This document shows, one piece after another, positions 53,861 to 62,225 of a stretch of DNA of 64,000 nt. This stretch comes from Elizabethkingia occulta (GTDB lineage: Bacteria; Bacteroidota; Bacteroidia; Flavobacteriales; Weeksellaceae), in the NCBI RefSeq assembly GCF_002023715.1, contig NZ_MAHX01000005.1, positions 1 to 64,000 of the forward strand, read 5' to 3'. How positions within the stretch are numbered: the stretch's first letter is position 1; each line of letters begins with the position of its first letter. The translations under genes were made by a program, and so were the position numbers. The notes beneath the pieces were generated by a model that ran no database searches, was not told the origin of the DNA, and saw only the letters and a program-made list of their open reading frames with translations.

Positions 53861-56116
53861 ATGAAAACATTATCAGAAATTGAACAGCTGCTTGCTGACG
53901 GAGATATTGAACAGGCTAAAATTGCAATTCACGAATTATACAAAGAGAACCCTAATGATACAGAGATTCTACATATGTTTATTCAAACCGAATGGGCGTG
54001 GGTAATGGAGAATCAACCTGAAGCAAATTATATTCAGGATAGTATAATACCCTATATTCAAAAATTGATACAGCTGGAGAATGACAATGCTATGAAGTCT
54101 CAGCTTTTGTCCTACCTTGACTTTCAGAACCCTGTTATTCCGGAAGAAGATGTATTGCGCTATCTGAATGATCTGAAAAATGATCCTGTATATGAGGCGC
54201 AGGCAACAGACCTTTTCATTTACTATAATGATGTGAACGAAAAGCATGAAGATCTTATTCAGTGGATTGATTACGGATTGGAGAATTACAAAAAATGGGC
54301 GCAGGATTCCAGAGAGCTTCAGGATGCTGAAATGTCCAAGTATCTGTTTCATAAATTCAGATATCTAAAATATCATAATGCTCCTGCTGCTGATATTTTG
54401 GAGCTGATCAGTAAAAGCATGCATAATATTTTGCTTTTTAACGAATTCCAGTATTTTGAATTAGCGGATTTTATATACGAGAATTCAGATTATCATTTGT
54501 TAGGGAAACTATTGTGCAAGGTTACAGAATTGGAAAATACTGACGAAGAAGTGCATAATGAGCTTGCATTATGGGAAAGACGTATAGACAAAATCCTTAG
54601 AAATGGGTTTGAGGATGAAAAACTAATGTATTTTGTGCTTCTTATTCAGAAGAATTATGGTGAACTTAATCACATCTCTGAAGCAGATCATTTAGAAAAC
54701 TGCCAGTTTTATATTGCTGAGTATCCTAATTCTAAATGGCCATTCCATTTTGCAGGGACTATAAAGTTTAATGAACAGAGGTATGAAGAGGCACTAACCT
54801 ATTTCAATGAAGCATTGCAATTAGGAGGTAATTCGACAGCACTCTACAGATGGATAATATCCTATTATTTTGTGAATGGTGTACTTCCTGAACAGACTTA
54901 TACTGTAAACGATATTCCGAATGAATGGTACAACAATGGAGTATGTATATCGGAATTTTTGGACGAACATAAGCTTTCAGGTAATCAGGAAGCTTCGGAA
55001 GTACTGGAATTATTCTACCTGAATGCCTACAAAGGATTGGAAGATTATTTCTATGAAAACCGCTATGAAAGCCATCCTTATACAACTCCGCATCTTTGGG
55101 CGATGTGTTGTAACAACTTGGCAATAGCTTATATCGGGAAAGAAGATCTGGAGAAAGCAGAGGCAGCAGCAGCGAAGGGACTTGAACTTTCTGAGTTCTA
55201 TGAACTGCACGATACTTTGGCAACAATATATGAAAAGTTAGATAATTTTGAAGGAGCCAGAAATCAGTATGGAATATTAACGTATGAATACGGACCTGAA
55301 TGCTTTGATGAATTCAGATTCCTGCATTATGAGGCTAAGAGAATAAAGTATGCTACAATATTAGGCGAGCTGGAAAATCCAATGGAAGTTTTGAAGGAGC
55401 GTCTGAAAAATTATGAAGATTATGTTAGCAGAAATGGCATAAATGAAGAAAACTCTGTTGAACTTTATAATCTGTCCAATGCTTTAGATTTAGGAATTTC
55501 ACATCTGGTACAGGATTATTCTAATGCTGAAAAAATTGAATTCTGGAATCAGTTTACATTGGAATTTCCGCAGAATTCTAATCCTTATTATATGCTGATG
55601 CAGGCCTATAATGAAGAAGGAAGGTATAAAGAAGCTGTTGAAAGTGGAGAACGTTTTCTGGAGCTAAAGAATCCGGAGTGGTTATATGAAACAGATAAAA
55701 TAAAAGCCTATTACCAGATTGGTAAAAATGCGTCTTTTATCAATGATCATCAGAAAGCTTGTAACTATCTATCGGAGATATTACCGGTTTTGAGAGAGAA
55801 TGAATTTATGCAGGATTCGGAGGGGACCCTTTTGTTTTATCTGGTACAGAGTAGCCAACATGCAAGAAGTGCTGATGAAACGATTAAATGGGCAGAAGAA
55901 CATGAAGCTTCTTATGATAAATTCGGATATGACCGCGATGAAGACTGGGCGATGATAGAAGTGCTGAAATCTCAGCAGTTGCTGAACCTGAAGAAAAGAG
56001 AAGAAGCTTTAGAAAATGTACAGAAAATACTTTCTCTTTTCCCAGATAATGAGCGTGCTTTAGTCCTTCAGAAAGAACTGAATAAAAAAGGCGGATTCTT
56101 TTCAAAATGGTTCTGA
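53861..56116 (+). CDS. Tetratricopeptide-repeat protein
   Basis: A protein of 751 residues, cytosolic by appearance (no signal peptide), with TPR-like helices spread along its length: IEQAKIAIHELYKENPNDTEIL at the start, FAGTIKFNEQRYEEALTYFNEALQLGG near 300, LAIAYIGKEDLEKAEAAAAKGLELSE near 420 and REEALENVQKILSLFPDNERALVLQKEL at the end. TPR proteins scaffold other proteins; no partner domain is present, so the role is open. It lies 53 bp upstream of the acyl-CoA dehydrogenase gene, perhaps by chance. Genes on the same strand continue to 58372. Confidence 0.85.
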   Translation: MKTLSEIEQLLADGDIEQAKIAIHELYKENPNDTEILHMFIQTEWAWVMENQPEANYIQDSIIPYIQKLIQLENDNAMKSQLLSYLDFQNPVIPEEDVLRYLNDLKNDPVYEAQATDLFIYYNDVNEKHEDLIQWIDYGLENYKKWAQDSRELQDAEMSKYLFHKFRYLKYHNAPAADILELISKSMHNILLFNEFQYFELADFIYENSDYHLLGKLLCKVTELENTDEEVHNELALWERRIDKILRNGFEDEKLMYFVLLIQKNYGELNHISEADHLENCQFYIAEYPNSKWPFHFAGTIKFNEQRYEEALTYFNEALQLGGNSTALYRWIISYYFVNGVLPEQTYTVNDIPNEWYNNGVCISEFLDEHKLSGNQEASEVLELFYLNAYKGLEDYFYENRYESHPYTTPHLWAMCCNNLAIAYIGKEDLEKAEAAAAKGLELSEFYELHDTLATIYEKLDNFEGARNQYGILTYEYGPECFDEFRFLHYEAKRIKYATILGELENPMEVLKERLKNYEDYVSRNGINEENSVELYNLSNALDLGISHLVQDYSNAEKIEFWNQFTLEFPQNSNPYYMLMQAYNEEGRYKEAVESGERFLELKNPEWLYETDKIKAYYQIGKNASFINDHQKACNYLSEILPVLRENEFMQDSEGTLLFYLVQSSQHARSADETIKWAEEHEASYDKFGYDRDEDWAMIEVLKSQQLLNLKKREEALENVQKILSLFPDNERALVLQKELNKKGGFFSKWF

Positions 56117-56169
56117 TCCGGCTTTCCGTGTATCAGATATAATTGTTATCTTAGGCTAAAAATATTAAT

Positions 56170-57348
56170 ATGTCATATTATCCAATTCACACCATCCCCG
56201 ATTATTACTTTATAGACGATTTATTAACAGACGAACACAAACTCATCCGACAATCTGTCCGCGAATGGGTAGATAGTTTTGTAATGCCAAAAATTGATGA
56301 TGCAGCACAGCATCATAAGGATATTCCGAATCTTATGAAGGAACTCGGGAAAATCGGAGCTTTAGGGCCATATATCCCGGAAGAATACGGAGGTGCAGGA
56401 TTGGATCAGATATCTTACGGACTTATTATGCAGGAACTGGAACGTGGTGATTCTGCGGTTCGTTCAGCAGCATCGGTACAATCATCTCTGGTTATGTTTC
56501 CTATAAATGAGTTTGGCTCGGAAGAACAAAAAAAGAAATACCTTCCTCATTTAGCAAGTGGCGAGATGATTGGTGCTTTTGGGCTGACAGAACCCAACCA
56601 TGGATCCGATCCGGGGAGTATGGAAACCCATTTCAAAGATATGGGAGACCACTACCTGCTAAACGGTGCAAAAATGTGGATTACCAATGCTCCATTATGT
56701 AATATTGCAGTAGTGTGGGCTAAGGGTGAAGATGGCAAAGTAAGAGGGCTTATTGTAGAGCGCGGAATGGAAGGCTTTACAACACCAGAAACAATTAATA
56801 AATGGTCTTTACGTGCATCTAAAACCGGAGAATTGGTGTTCAGGGATGTAAAGATTCCAAAAGAAAATATATTGCCAAACGTAATTGGGCTTAAAGGTCC
56901 GTTATCTTGTCTCAACTCTGCCCGTTATGGTATATCCTGGGGTGTTATTGGTGCTGCAATAGATTGTTATTGTACAGCTGTACAATACTCTAAAGAACGC
57001 ATTCAGTTTGGTAAGCCTATTGCTTCTTATCAGCTTCAGCAAAAGAAACTGGCAGAATTCCTTACGGAAATTACCAAAGCACAGTTGCTATGCTGGCGTC
57101 TTGGAACTCTGAAAAATGAACACAGAGCTACACCTGCACAAATATCTCTGGCTAAAAGAAATAATGTGAAAATGGCGATAGATATTGCCAGAGAATCCAG
57201 ACAGATTCTTGGCGGAATGGGAATTATGGGTGAATTCCCTATGATGCGCCATGCTGCTAACCTGGAGTCAGTGATTACCTATGAGGGAACTCACGATGTA
57301 CACTTACTCATTACCGGAAATGATATTACCGGGATAAATGCTTTTTAA
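56170..57348 (+). CDS. gcdH: Glutaryl-CoA dehydrogenase (acyl-CoA dehydrogenase family)
   Basis: A protein of 392 residues. The acyl-CoA dehydrogenase fold is seen in FGLTEPNHGSDPGSM and LNGAKMWITNAP, with FAD contacts in ERIQFGKPIASYQLQQ and GGMGIMGEFPMMR. The catalytic glutamate E372 lies in ITYEGTHDVHLLITGNDITG, and SARYGISWGVIGAA is the glutaryl-CoA type signature. It converts glutaryl-CoA to crotonyl-CoA and CO2 in lysine and tryptophan breakdown. The assignment rests on these motifs; a related short-chain enzyme is the alternative. A two-TM membrane protein gene follows 3 bp downstream. Confidence 0.88.
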   Translation: MSYYPIHTIPDYYFIDDLLTDEHKLIRQSVREWVDSFVMPKIDDAAQHHKDIPNLMKELGKIGALGPYIPEEYGGAGLDQISYGLIMQELERGDSAVRSAASVQSSLVMFPINEFGSEEQKKKYLPHLASGEMIGAFGLTEPNHGSDPGSMETHFKDMGDHYLLNGAKMWITNAPLCNIAVVWAKGEDGKVRGLIVERGMEGFTTPETINKWSLRASKTGELVFRDVKIPKENILPNVIGLKGPLSCLNSARYGISWGVIGAAIDCYCTAVQYSKERIQFGKPIASYQLQQKKLAEFLTEITKAQLLCWRLGTLKNEHRATPAQISLAKRNNVKMAIDIARESRQILGGMGIMGEFPMMRHAANLESVITYEGTHDVHLLITGNDITGINAF

Positions 57349-57351
57349 AAA

Positions 57352-57642
57352 TTGAAAGATTCGGATAAAGATTTTATAACTTTCTGGGAACAGAAAAGAC
57401 AAAAAGGAAGAACTAAATATGCATTGTATGACGGACTAAGATGGTCCTTGTTTACAGTAGTTTTTGTTATTCTTTTCCAATACTTTGTATTAGAAACTAC
57501 AGATCCTCAAAACCTTTGGTTGTCAATAGCAATTAATATAGTTGTTTTGCTGGCAGCAGGCTTTGTTCTGTATTATTACTTAATGTGGATGCTTTATGAA
57601 CGAAAGTATCTGAAATTAAAATCCTCGACAAATGAGGACTAG
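57352..57642 (+). CDS. Small membrane protein with two TM segments
   Basis: A protein of 96 residues, starting at a TTG (57352) 3 bp after the gcdH stop; no ATG in a good position exists until the middle of the ORF. Charged N-terminus (DSDKDFITFWEQKRQKGRTKY), then two TM helices (about 29-49 and 57-79) and a basic end. No known family recognised. It may be co-expressed with gcdH, and its end overlaps the upstream extension of the lipoprotein frame. Confidence 0.65.
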   Translation: MKDSDKDFITFWEQKRQKGRTKYALYDGLRWSLFTVVFVILFQYFVLETTDPQNLWLSIAINIVVLLAAGFVLYYYLMWMLYERKYLKLKSSTNED

Positions 57643-57646
57643 TTTT

Positions 57647-58372
57647 ATGAATTTAAAAACACTTCCGCTTGTAGCGGCTTTACTTATAGTTTCATGTAAG
57701 AAAAATGAAGGTGCAGTATCTTCAGAAACTAAACCAGATTCTTCTGCTATTATCGCTTCCGATTCAATAAAGGTTAATCATCCAAAGAATACGGGACAGG
57801 CGGTTACAGCTGATTTCTATAATTATGAAGAAATTGGAGATTATCTTTATCTTCTGATTAAAGATAACGGGAAAATTGAAAGTTTTGTAACTCAGGCTGT
57901 CAATAAGGATCTTAACCGTGGAGACTTAGTAGAAGTTAAATGGAAAAAAGTACATATTGATATTGCCGGAGATAACGACCGGAAAGAAGACAACAAAATG
58001 CTGGTTTCTGTAAAGAAGATTAAGGATGGTGCATTGTCTCTGTTTAAGCAGCGTTATACAAAACCTGTAAAATATACATTTGGTCAGGATCTTGATTTGT
58101 CGAATGAAGAAAGAGATAATATTTACAATAGTGTGCAGTATTATCTGGCAAATACCAAAAATAAATTGTTGCTACTTCATCTGAAAAAAAATGAAGAACT
58201 CACCTATTCTATTGAAGAAAGAAATGAACAAGGCAAAGATTATATTGTTTTAGGTCTAGGGACAGAATTTGAAAACCGTTTCAGTGTAGCGCAGTGGCTT
58301 TATATTGACCAGCGTAATGGAGATTTGTATGAATATGATCTTCCAAATGATAAGCTGGTTCCTTTTAATTAG
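57647..58372 (+). CDS. Lipoprotein of unknown function
   Basis: A protein of 241 residues with lipobox LLIVSC after a short signal peptide (MNLKTLPLVAALLIVSCKK) and a Ser-rich linker. The mature part is mixed alpha/beta, with NYEEIGDYLYLLIKDNGKIESFVTQAV and a hydrophilic C-terminus; no family recognised. The ATG at 57647 is used because it begins the signal peptide; an upstream in-frame ATG at 57632 overlaps the previous gene. A terminator follows. Confidence 0.75.
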   Translation: MNLKTLPLVAALLIVSCKKNEGAVSSETKPDSSAIIASDSIKVNHPKNTGQAVTADFYNYEEIGDYLYLLIKDNGKIESFVTQAVNKDLNRGDLVEVKWKKVHIDIAGDNDRKEDNKMLVSVKKIKDGALSLFKQRYTKPVKYTFGQDLDLSNEERDNIYNSVQYYLANTKNKLLLLHLKKNEELTYSIEERNEQGKDYIVLGLGTEFENRFSVAQWLYIDQRNGDLYEYDLPNDKLVPFN

Positions 58373-58393
58373 ACTTTAATTCTTTATCATATA

Positions 58394-58419
58394 AAAAGCT
58401 CTGCAATTGCAGAGCTTTT
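58394..58419 (+). terminator. Rho-independent terminator
   Basis: Perfect 26-bp palindrome with arms AAAAGCTCTGCAA and its complement, followed by ATTTT. It ends the gcdH/membrane-protein/lipoprotein unit. Confidence 0.85.
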
Positions 58420-58620
58420 ATTTTGTCCGAAAACGAACAGTTAGTGTTCATTTTCAGACACTTTTCAAAGGTGTTTAAAATGTAAATTATTGATTGTCAG
58501 TTATTAACGTGTTTATTTTTAATTGGTATTATTTCGGTTATATAGCTGATATACAAAAAGTTATATGCTTGATGTAACAGAACTTTGCCTTCTGTTGTGT
58601 TATGATTAAAAGTAAAAATT

Positions 58621-60990
58621 ATGAGAAAGAATTATATTTTGATAGGATTAGTAACTTCAGTTTTTTCGTTTGCACAAAGCATACAGGGAAAACTGAGTTA
58701 TGAAAACAAAAAACAAATTCCGGATTCTGAAATTATATTATCTAAAGGAACAGAAAAAATATCCGGTATCAGTGATGCTGAAGGAATTTTTAATATAAAA
58801 CTGAAAGAAAACGGAACTTATCAGATTGAAATCTTCAGGGATGGTGAGAAGCTGTTATCTGAAAATATAGCAATAGAAGGTAATATCAACAGGAATTTTC
58901 TGATTCCATTACCCAGGACTACAGAAACCAAAGTTGAAGGTGTTACAGTAACAGGAAAGAAAAAGCTAATTGAAAGGAAAGTAGACCGCCTGGTTTTCAA
59001 TGTTGAGAACTCAGTAGCGTCACAAGGATTGGATTTAGTAGAAGCGCTAGCCAAAACACCGATGGTGCGTACTACAGACGAAGCAATATCCATTGCAGGT
59101 AAAAGTAATGTTGCGGTAATGGTCAATGATAAATTGCTTAATCTTTCCGGTCAGGAATTAATCAATTACCTAAAGACGTTAAGATCAGATGATATTGCCA
59201 GAATTGAAGTAATCACTACCCCACCCGCACGTTATGAAGCGGAAGGTAAAAGCGGGCTGATCAATATTATCCTGAAGAAAAATACCAATCTGGGCTGGAA
59301 TGCATCTTTACAAACTTCCGGAAACTACTATTTCGGCAGGCCAACCGTTTCCAGCAGAAGTGGTTTAGGTTTCAATTATCAGGGGAAGAAACTTTCAGTA
59401 TCTACAAATCTTTCTACCGGTGACAATTACTGGCAGGGAAATGCTTATACTTATAATTCGGGTAATGGAAATAATAACTACTGGAATACTGATGAGAAAA
59501 CTTCTTCTAATTACCGTTATAAAAGTGGTAATGTAAAAACAGAATACAAGATAAATGATAAAAATCTGATAGGTGTTAGTTATAACTATTCATTTAGCAA
59601 TCCATTGGAACAAGCCCAGAATGCCACCAGCATAAGAGATGAAAAGGGTGATCGGTCATTTGCATCAGATTCAAATAACAGAAATAAGAGGAATGTGCAT
59701 AATGCCACAGCTTTCTATGATTTGAAATTAGATTCGCTGGGTAGTAAGCTGAGTATCTCTGCCAATATGATGATTAATAACTCCAATGCTAATAATTATT
59801 ATAATACGATCACCAGTACAAGAACTTCCACTTTTGTTAATCCTGTCAGCCAGTATAAAATCTATTCAGGACAGGCAGATTTAGAAAAGAATTTTTCCAA
59901 AATAAAAACGGAATCCGGAATTAAGTTTACAAAGATTAAAAACGATTCAGAATTTAATTTTTATGATATTCTAAATGGAGAGAATGTATTCAATACAAAA
60001 AGAAGTAACAATTTCTTTTATAATGAAGAGAATTATGCCGCTTATATTTCAACGAGTTTTAAAATCAATGATAAATGGGATGCCAAAGCAGGATTGCGTT
60101 ATGAATATACGCACCTGAAAGGTTATTCACCAAATGAAAATCTTACATCCACCAATAAATACGGAAAATTCTTCCCTACAGCCTATATAAGTTATAAGCC
60201 CAATGATAACCATTCATTTTCTGTGAATTACTCCCGGAGAATCAGTCGCCCCTATTTTGGAAACCTGAATCCTTTTAAATATTATACTTCAGATTTTGAA
60301 TACAGTACAGGAAATCCATATTTACAGCCAACGTTTACAGATAATTTAGAGTTTGGTTATGTATTGAAAAATAACCTGAATATCACGGCTTATTACAATT
60401 ATACCAAAGCCAACTGGGATAGAGTTCAGATGATAGAAGACGGATTAAAGTATAGTACAACGCTTAATTTTTATAATCAGAATAGTACCGGAATTAATAT
60501 CAGTTACAACTATAATAAGTTGAAATGGCTGGAGTCTAATATTTTCGTAAATGGATATTATGCCAAATCGAAATCTTATATACCACAGGTAATTTCCGGA
60601 ATGTCGGGTTATGGAGCCAACCTCAATCTGGATAATAATTTCTTTCTGAAAAAGGATAAAAGCCTCACGTTTGTATTAGGCTTGTGGAGTAATATTCCGG
60701 AACGTAGTGGTAATACCTACTTCAACGGAAATTTTTCTATGTATACAGGGCTAAGAGCTAGTTTTTTGGAAAAGAACTTACTATTTAATTTAACGGTAAA
60801 TGATGTTTTCAATACCAATCGCTCAAAAGGTACCGAATTCTATCAGGACTTTAATTCGGAGTATTATTACAAAGGTATTACACGAAATGTGAATCTTTCT
60901 GTGACCTATAAATTCGGGAATAATAATGTGAAAGGTGCTACCAAGCAAGTTAAATTTGAAGAGCAAAACAGAGCTGGTGGAAGTAACTAG
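58621..60990 (+). CDS. Outer-membrane beta-barrel protein with carboxypeptidase-regulatory-like domain, paralogue 2
   Basis: A protein of 789 residues, same plan as the one at 5009: signal peptide ending in FAQS, a regulatory-like domain (about 20-110, GKLSYENKKQIPDSEIILSKG), a plug-like region (RKVDRLVFNVENSVAS, then RIEVITTPPARYEAEGKSGLINIILKK) and a barrel rich in Tyr/Asn ending VNLSVTYKFGNNNVKGATK. The identical closing pattern in both proteins indicates gene family expansion. It has no ATTAAC array upstream, so it is regulated differently. No GLPGLI gene is nearby. Cargo unknown. Confidence 0.9.
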   Translation: MRKNYILIGLVTSVFSFAQSIQGKLSYENKKQIPDSEIILSKGTEKISGISDAEGIFNIKLKENGTYQIEIFRDGEKLLSENIAIEGNINRNFLIPLPRTTETKVEGVTVTGKKKLIERKVDRLVFNVENSVASQGLDLVEALAKTPMVRTTDEAISIAGKSNVAVMVNDKLLNLSGQELINYLKTLRSDDIARIEVITTPPARYEAEGKSGLINIILKKNTNLGWNASLQTSGNYYFGRPTVSSRSGLGFNYQGKKLSVSTNLSTGDNYWQGNAYTYNSGNGNNNYWNTDEKTSSNYRYKSGNVKTEYKINDKNLIGVSYNYSFSNPLEQAQNATSIRDEKGDRSFASDSNNRNKRNVHNATAFYDLKLDSLGSKLSISANMMINNSNANNYYNTITSTRTSTFVNPVSQYKIYSGQADLEKNFSKIKTESGIKFTKIKNDSEFNFYDILNGENVFNTKRSNNFFYNEENYAAYISTSFKINDKWDAKAGLRYEYTHLKGYSPNENLTSTNKYGKFFPTAYISYKPNDNHSFSVNYSRRISRPYFGNLNPFKYYTSDFEYSTGNPYLQPTFTDNLEFGYVLKNNLNITAYYNYTKANWDRVQMIEDGLKYSTTLNFYNQNSTGINISYNYNKLKWLESNIFVNGYYAKSKSYIPQVISGMSGYGANLNLDNNFFLKKDKSLTFVLGLWSNIPERSGNTYFNGNFSMYTGLRASFLEKNLLFNLTVNDVFNTNRSKGTEFYQDFNSEYYYKGITRNVNLSVTYKFGNNNVKGATKQVKFEEQNRAGGSN

Positions 60991-61064
60991 TCTCTATCCT
61001 AACCAATAACCATTATTGGATAAAGAATAGGATAATGTCAGGGCCAATTCCGTATGAATTCTGT

Positions 61065-61072
61065 TATCTTTG
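61065..61072 (+). promoter_or_regulatory. Promoter -7 element of the ychJ-like gene
   Basis: TATCTTTG fits TAnnTTTG and lies 15 bp before the ATG at 61088, arguing against the TTG at 61070, which is inside the element. Confidence 0.55.
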
Positions 61073-61087
61073 CAAAAAAGAAGTAAA

Positions 61088-61465
61088 ATGAATTGTCCTT
61101 GCTGTTCGGGGAAAACCTATGAAGAATGTTGTGCACCTTTTCACAGAAAAGAAAAACATGCACCTACTGCTGAAGCGCTTATGCGTTCCCGATATTCAGC
61201 ATATGCTATTCCCAACGGAGAGTATCTGATGGAAACCACTCATCCCGGAAAACGCAAATTCCATGACAAAGCGGATATGCAGGAATTGGGAGAAATGAAC
61301 CAATGGATAAAGCTGGAAATTGTAAGAACCCCGGCATTAAATCATGTTGAGTTCAAAGCTTATTTCATTAATTCAGAAGGCCAGGAACAAATTCATCATG
61401 AGTTTTCCTACTTTCAAAAAATGCATGACAGCTGGTATTATGTATCAGGGGATTTCATGGAGTAA
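61088..61465 (+). CDS. YchJ-family protein with SEC-C motif
   Basis: A protein of 125 residues. N-terminal zinc-binding SEC-C motif CPCCSGKTYEECCAPFH (cysteines at about 3, 5, 6, 14 and 15), then the YchJ NTF2-like domain: APTAEALMRSRYSAYAIPNGEYLMETTHP and HEFSYFQKMHDSWYYVSGD. The function of YchJ is not established; the SEC-C motif is shared with SecA. Start 61088 is chosen from the promoter position and because the motif begins at once. Confidence 0.9.
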   Translation: MNCPCCSGKTYEECCAPFHRKEKHAPTAEALMRSRYSAYAIPNGEYLMETTHPGKRKFHDKADMQELGEMNQWIKLEIVRTPALNHVEFKAYFINSEGQEQIHHEFSYFQKMHDSWYYVSGDFME

Positions 61466-61566
61466 TCAGGATCAAACAAAAGTTTAAAAATAAACGATGG
61501 TAAGATATATCTTACTATGGTTTTTAAATTTATATAAAATTGATCTTAATTTTTTGAGACCTAGTT

Positions 61567-62199
61567 TTATTTCGCTTTTGAAAGTGCCATTTTTATTGCA
61601 AGAAAGCCTAATACACTTGCCATAAACCATTTCTGAATTTTTATCCATGTAGGATTCTTGGCAAAGAAACGTGCGACTTGTGCAGCGGTTAATACAATAA
61701 TAAAGTTGATACTAAAACTTACAAATACCTGTATAATGCCCAGTTCCAGACTCTGAGTGAAAATGGAGCCATATTGAGGTTTGATAAACTGTGGAAAGAA
61801 AGACAGATAAAAAACAGCTACTTTAGGATTGAGAACATTTGTAAGAAAGCCAACAGTAAATAATTTCCCGGGACGATCTATTGAAATGTTCTTAACCTCA
61901 AAGATATTTTTACTGTTAGGCTTTATTGCCTGATAGGCTAAATATAAAAGGTAAACTGTTCCTAAAATCTTTAATATAACATAGGCATATGGTACAGCGA
62001 ATAATACTGCTGTCAGCCCAAAAGAGACCATAACAATATGAAACAAAAATCCACAAATAACACCTGCAAGGGACGTAAGACCTGCTTTTCTTCCCTGTGT
62101 TATGGTTCTGGAGATCAGATAGATCATATTAGGACCCGGACTGATCACTAAGATAAAAGCTGCTATAATAAAAAAGATAAGGTCGTGAATTGGTATCAT
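61567..62199 (-). CDS. LysE-family amino-acid exporter
   Basis: A protein of 210 residues with about six TM helices and the LysE/RhtB signature near the N-terminus: ISPGPNMIYLISRTITQGRKAGLTSLAGVICG. It should export an amino acid or a derivative from the cytosol; the substrate cannot be read. It converges with the ychJ-like gene; the short spacer between them holds a weak palindrome (61500-61515, arms GTAAGATA) that may act as a terminator. It starts 27 bp after the nuclease gene on the same strand. Confidence 0.9.
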   Translation of the reverse strand: MIPIHDLIFFIIAAFILVISPGPNMIYLISRTITQGRKAGLTSLAGVICGFLFHIVMVSFGLTAVLFAVPYAYVILKILGTVYLLYLAYQAIKPNSKNIFEVKNISIDRPGKLFTVGFLTNVLNPKVAVFYLSFFPQFIKPQYGSIFTQSLELGIIQVFVSFSINFIIVLTAAQVARFFAKNPTWIKIQKWFMASVLGFLAIKMALSKAK

Positions 62200-62225
62200 T
62201 TTATTAATATATTTTTAAAAACTAT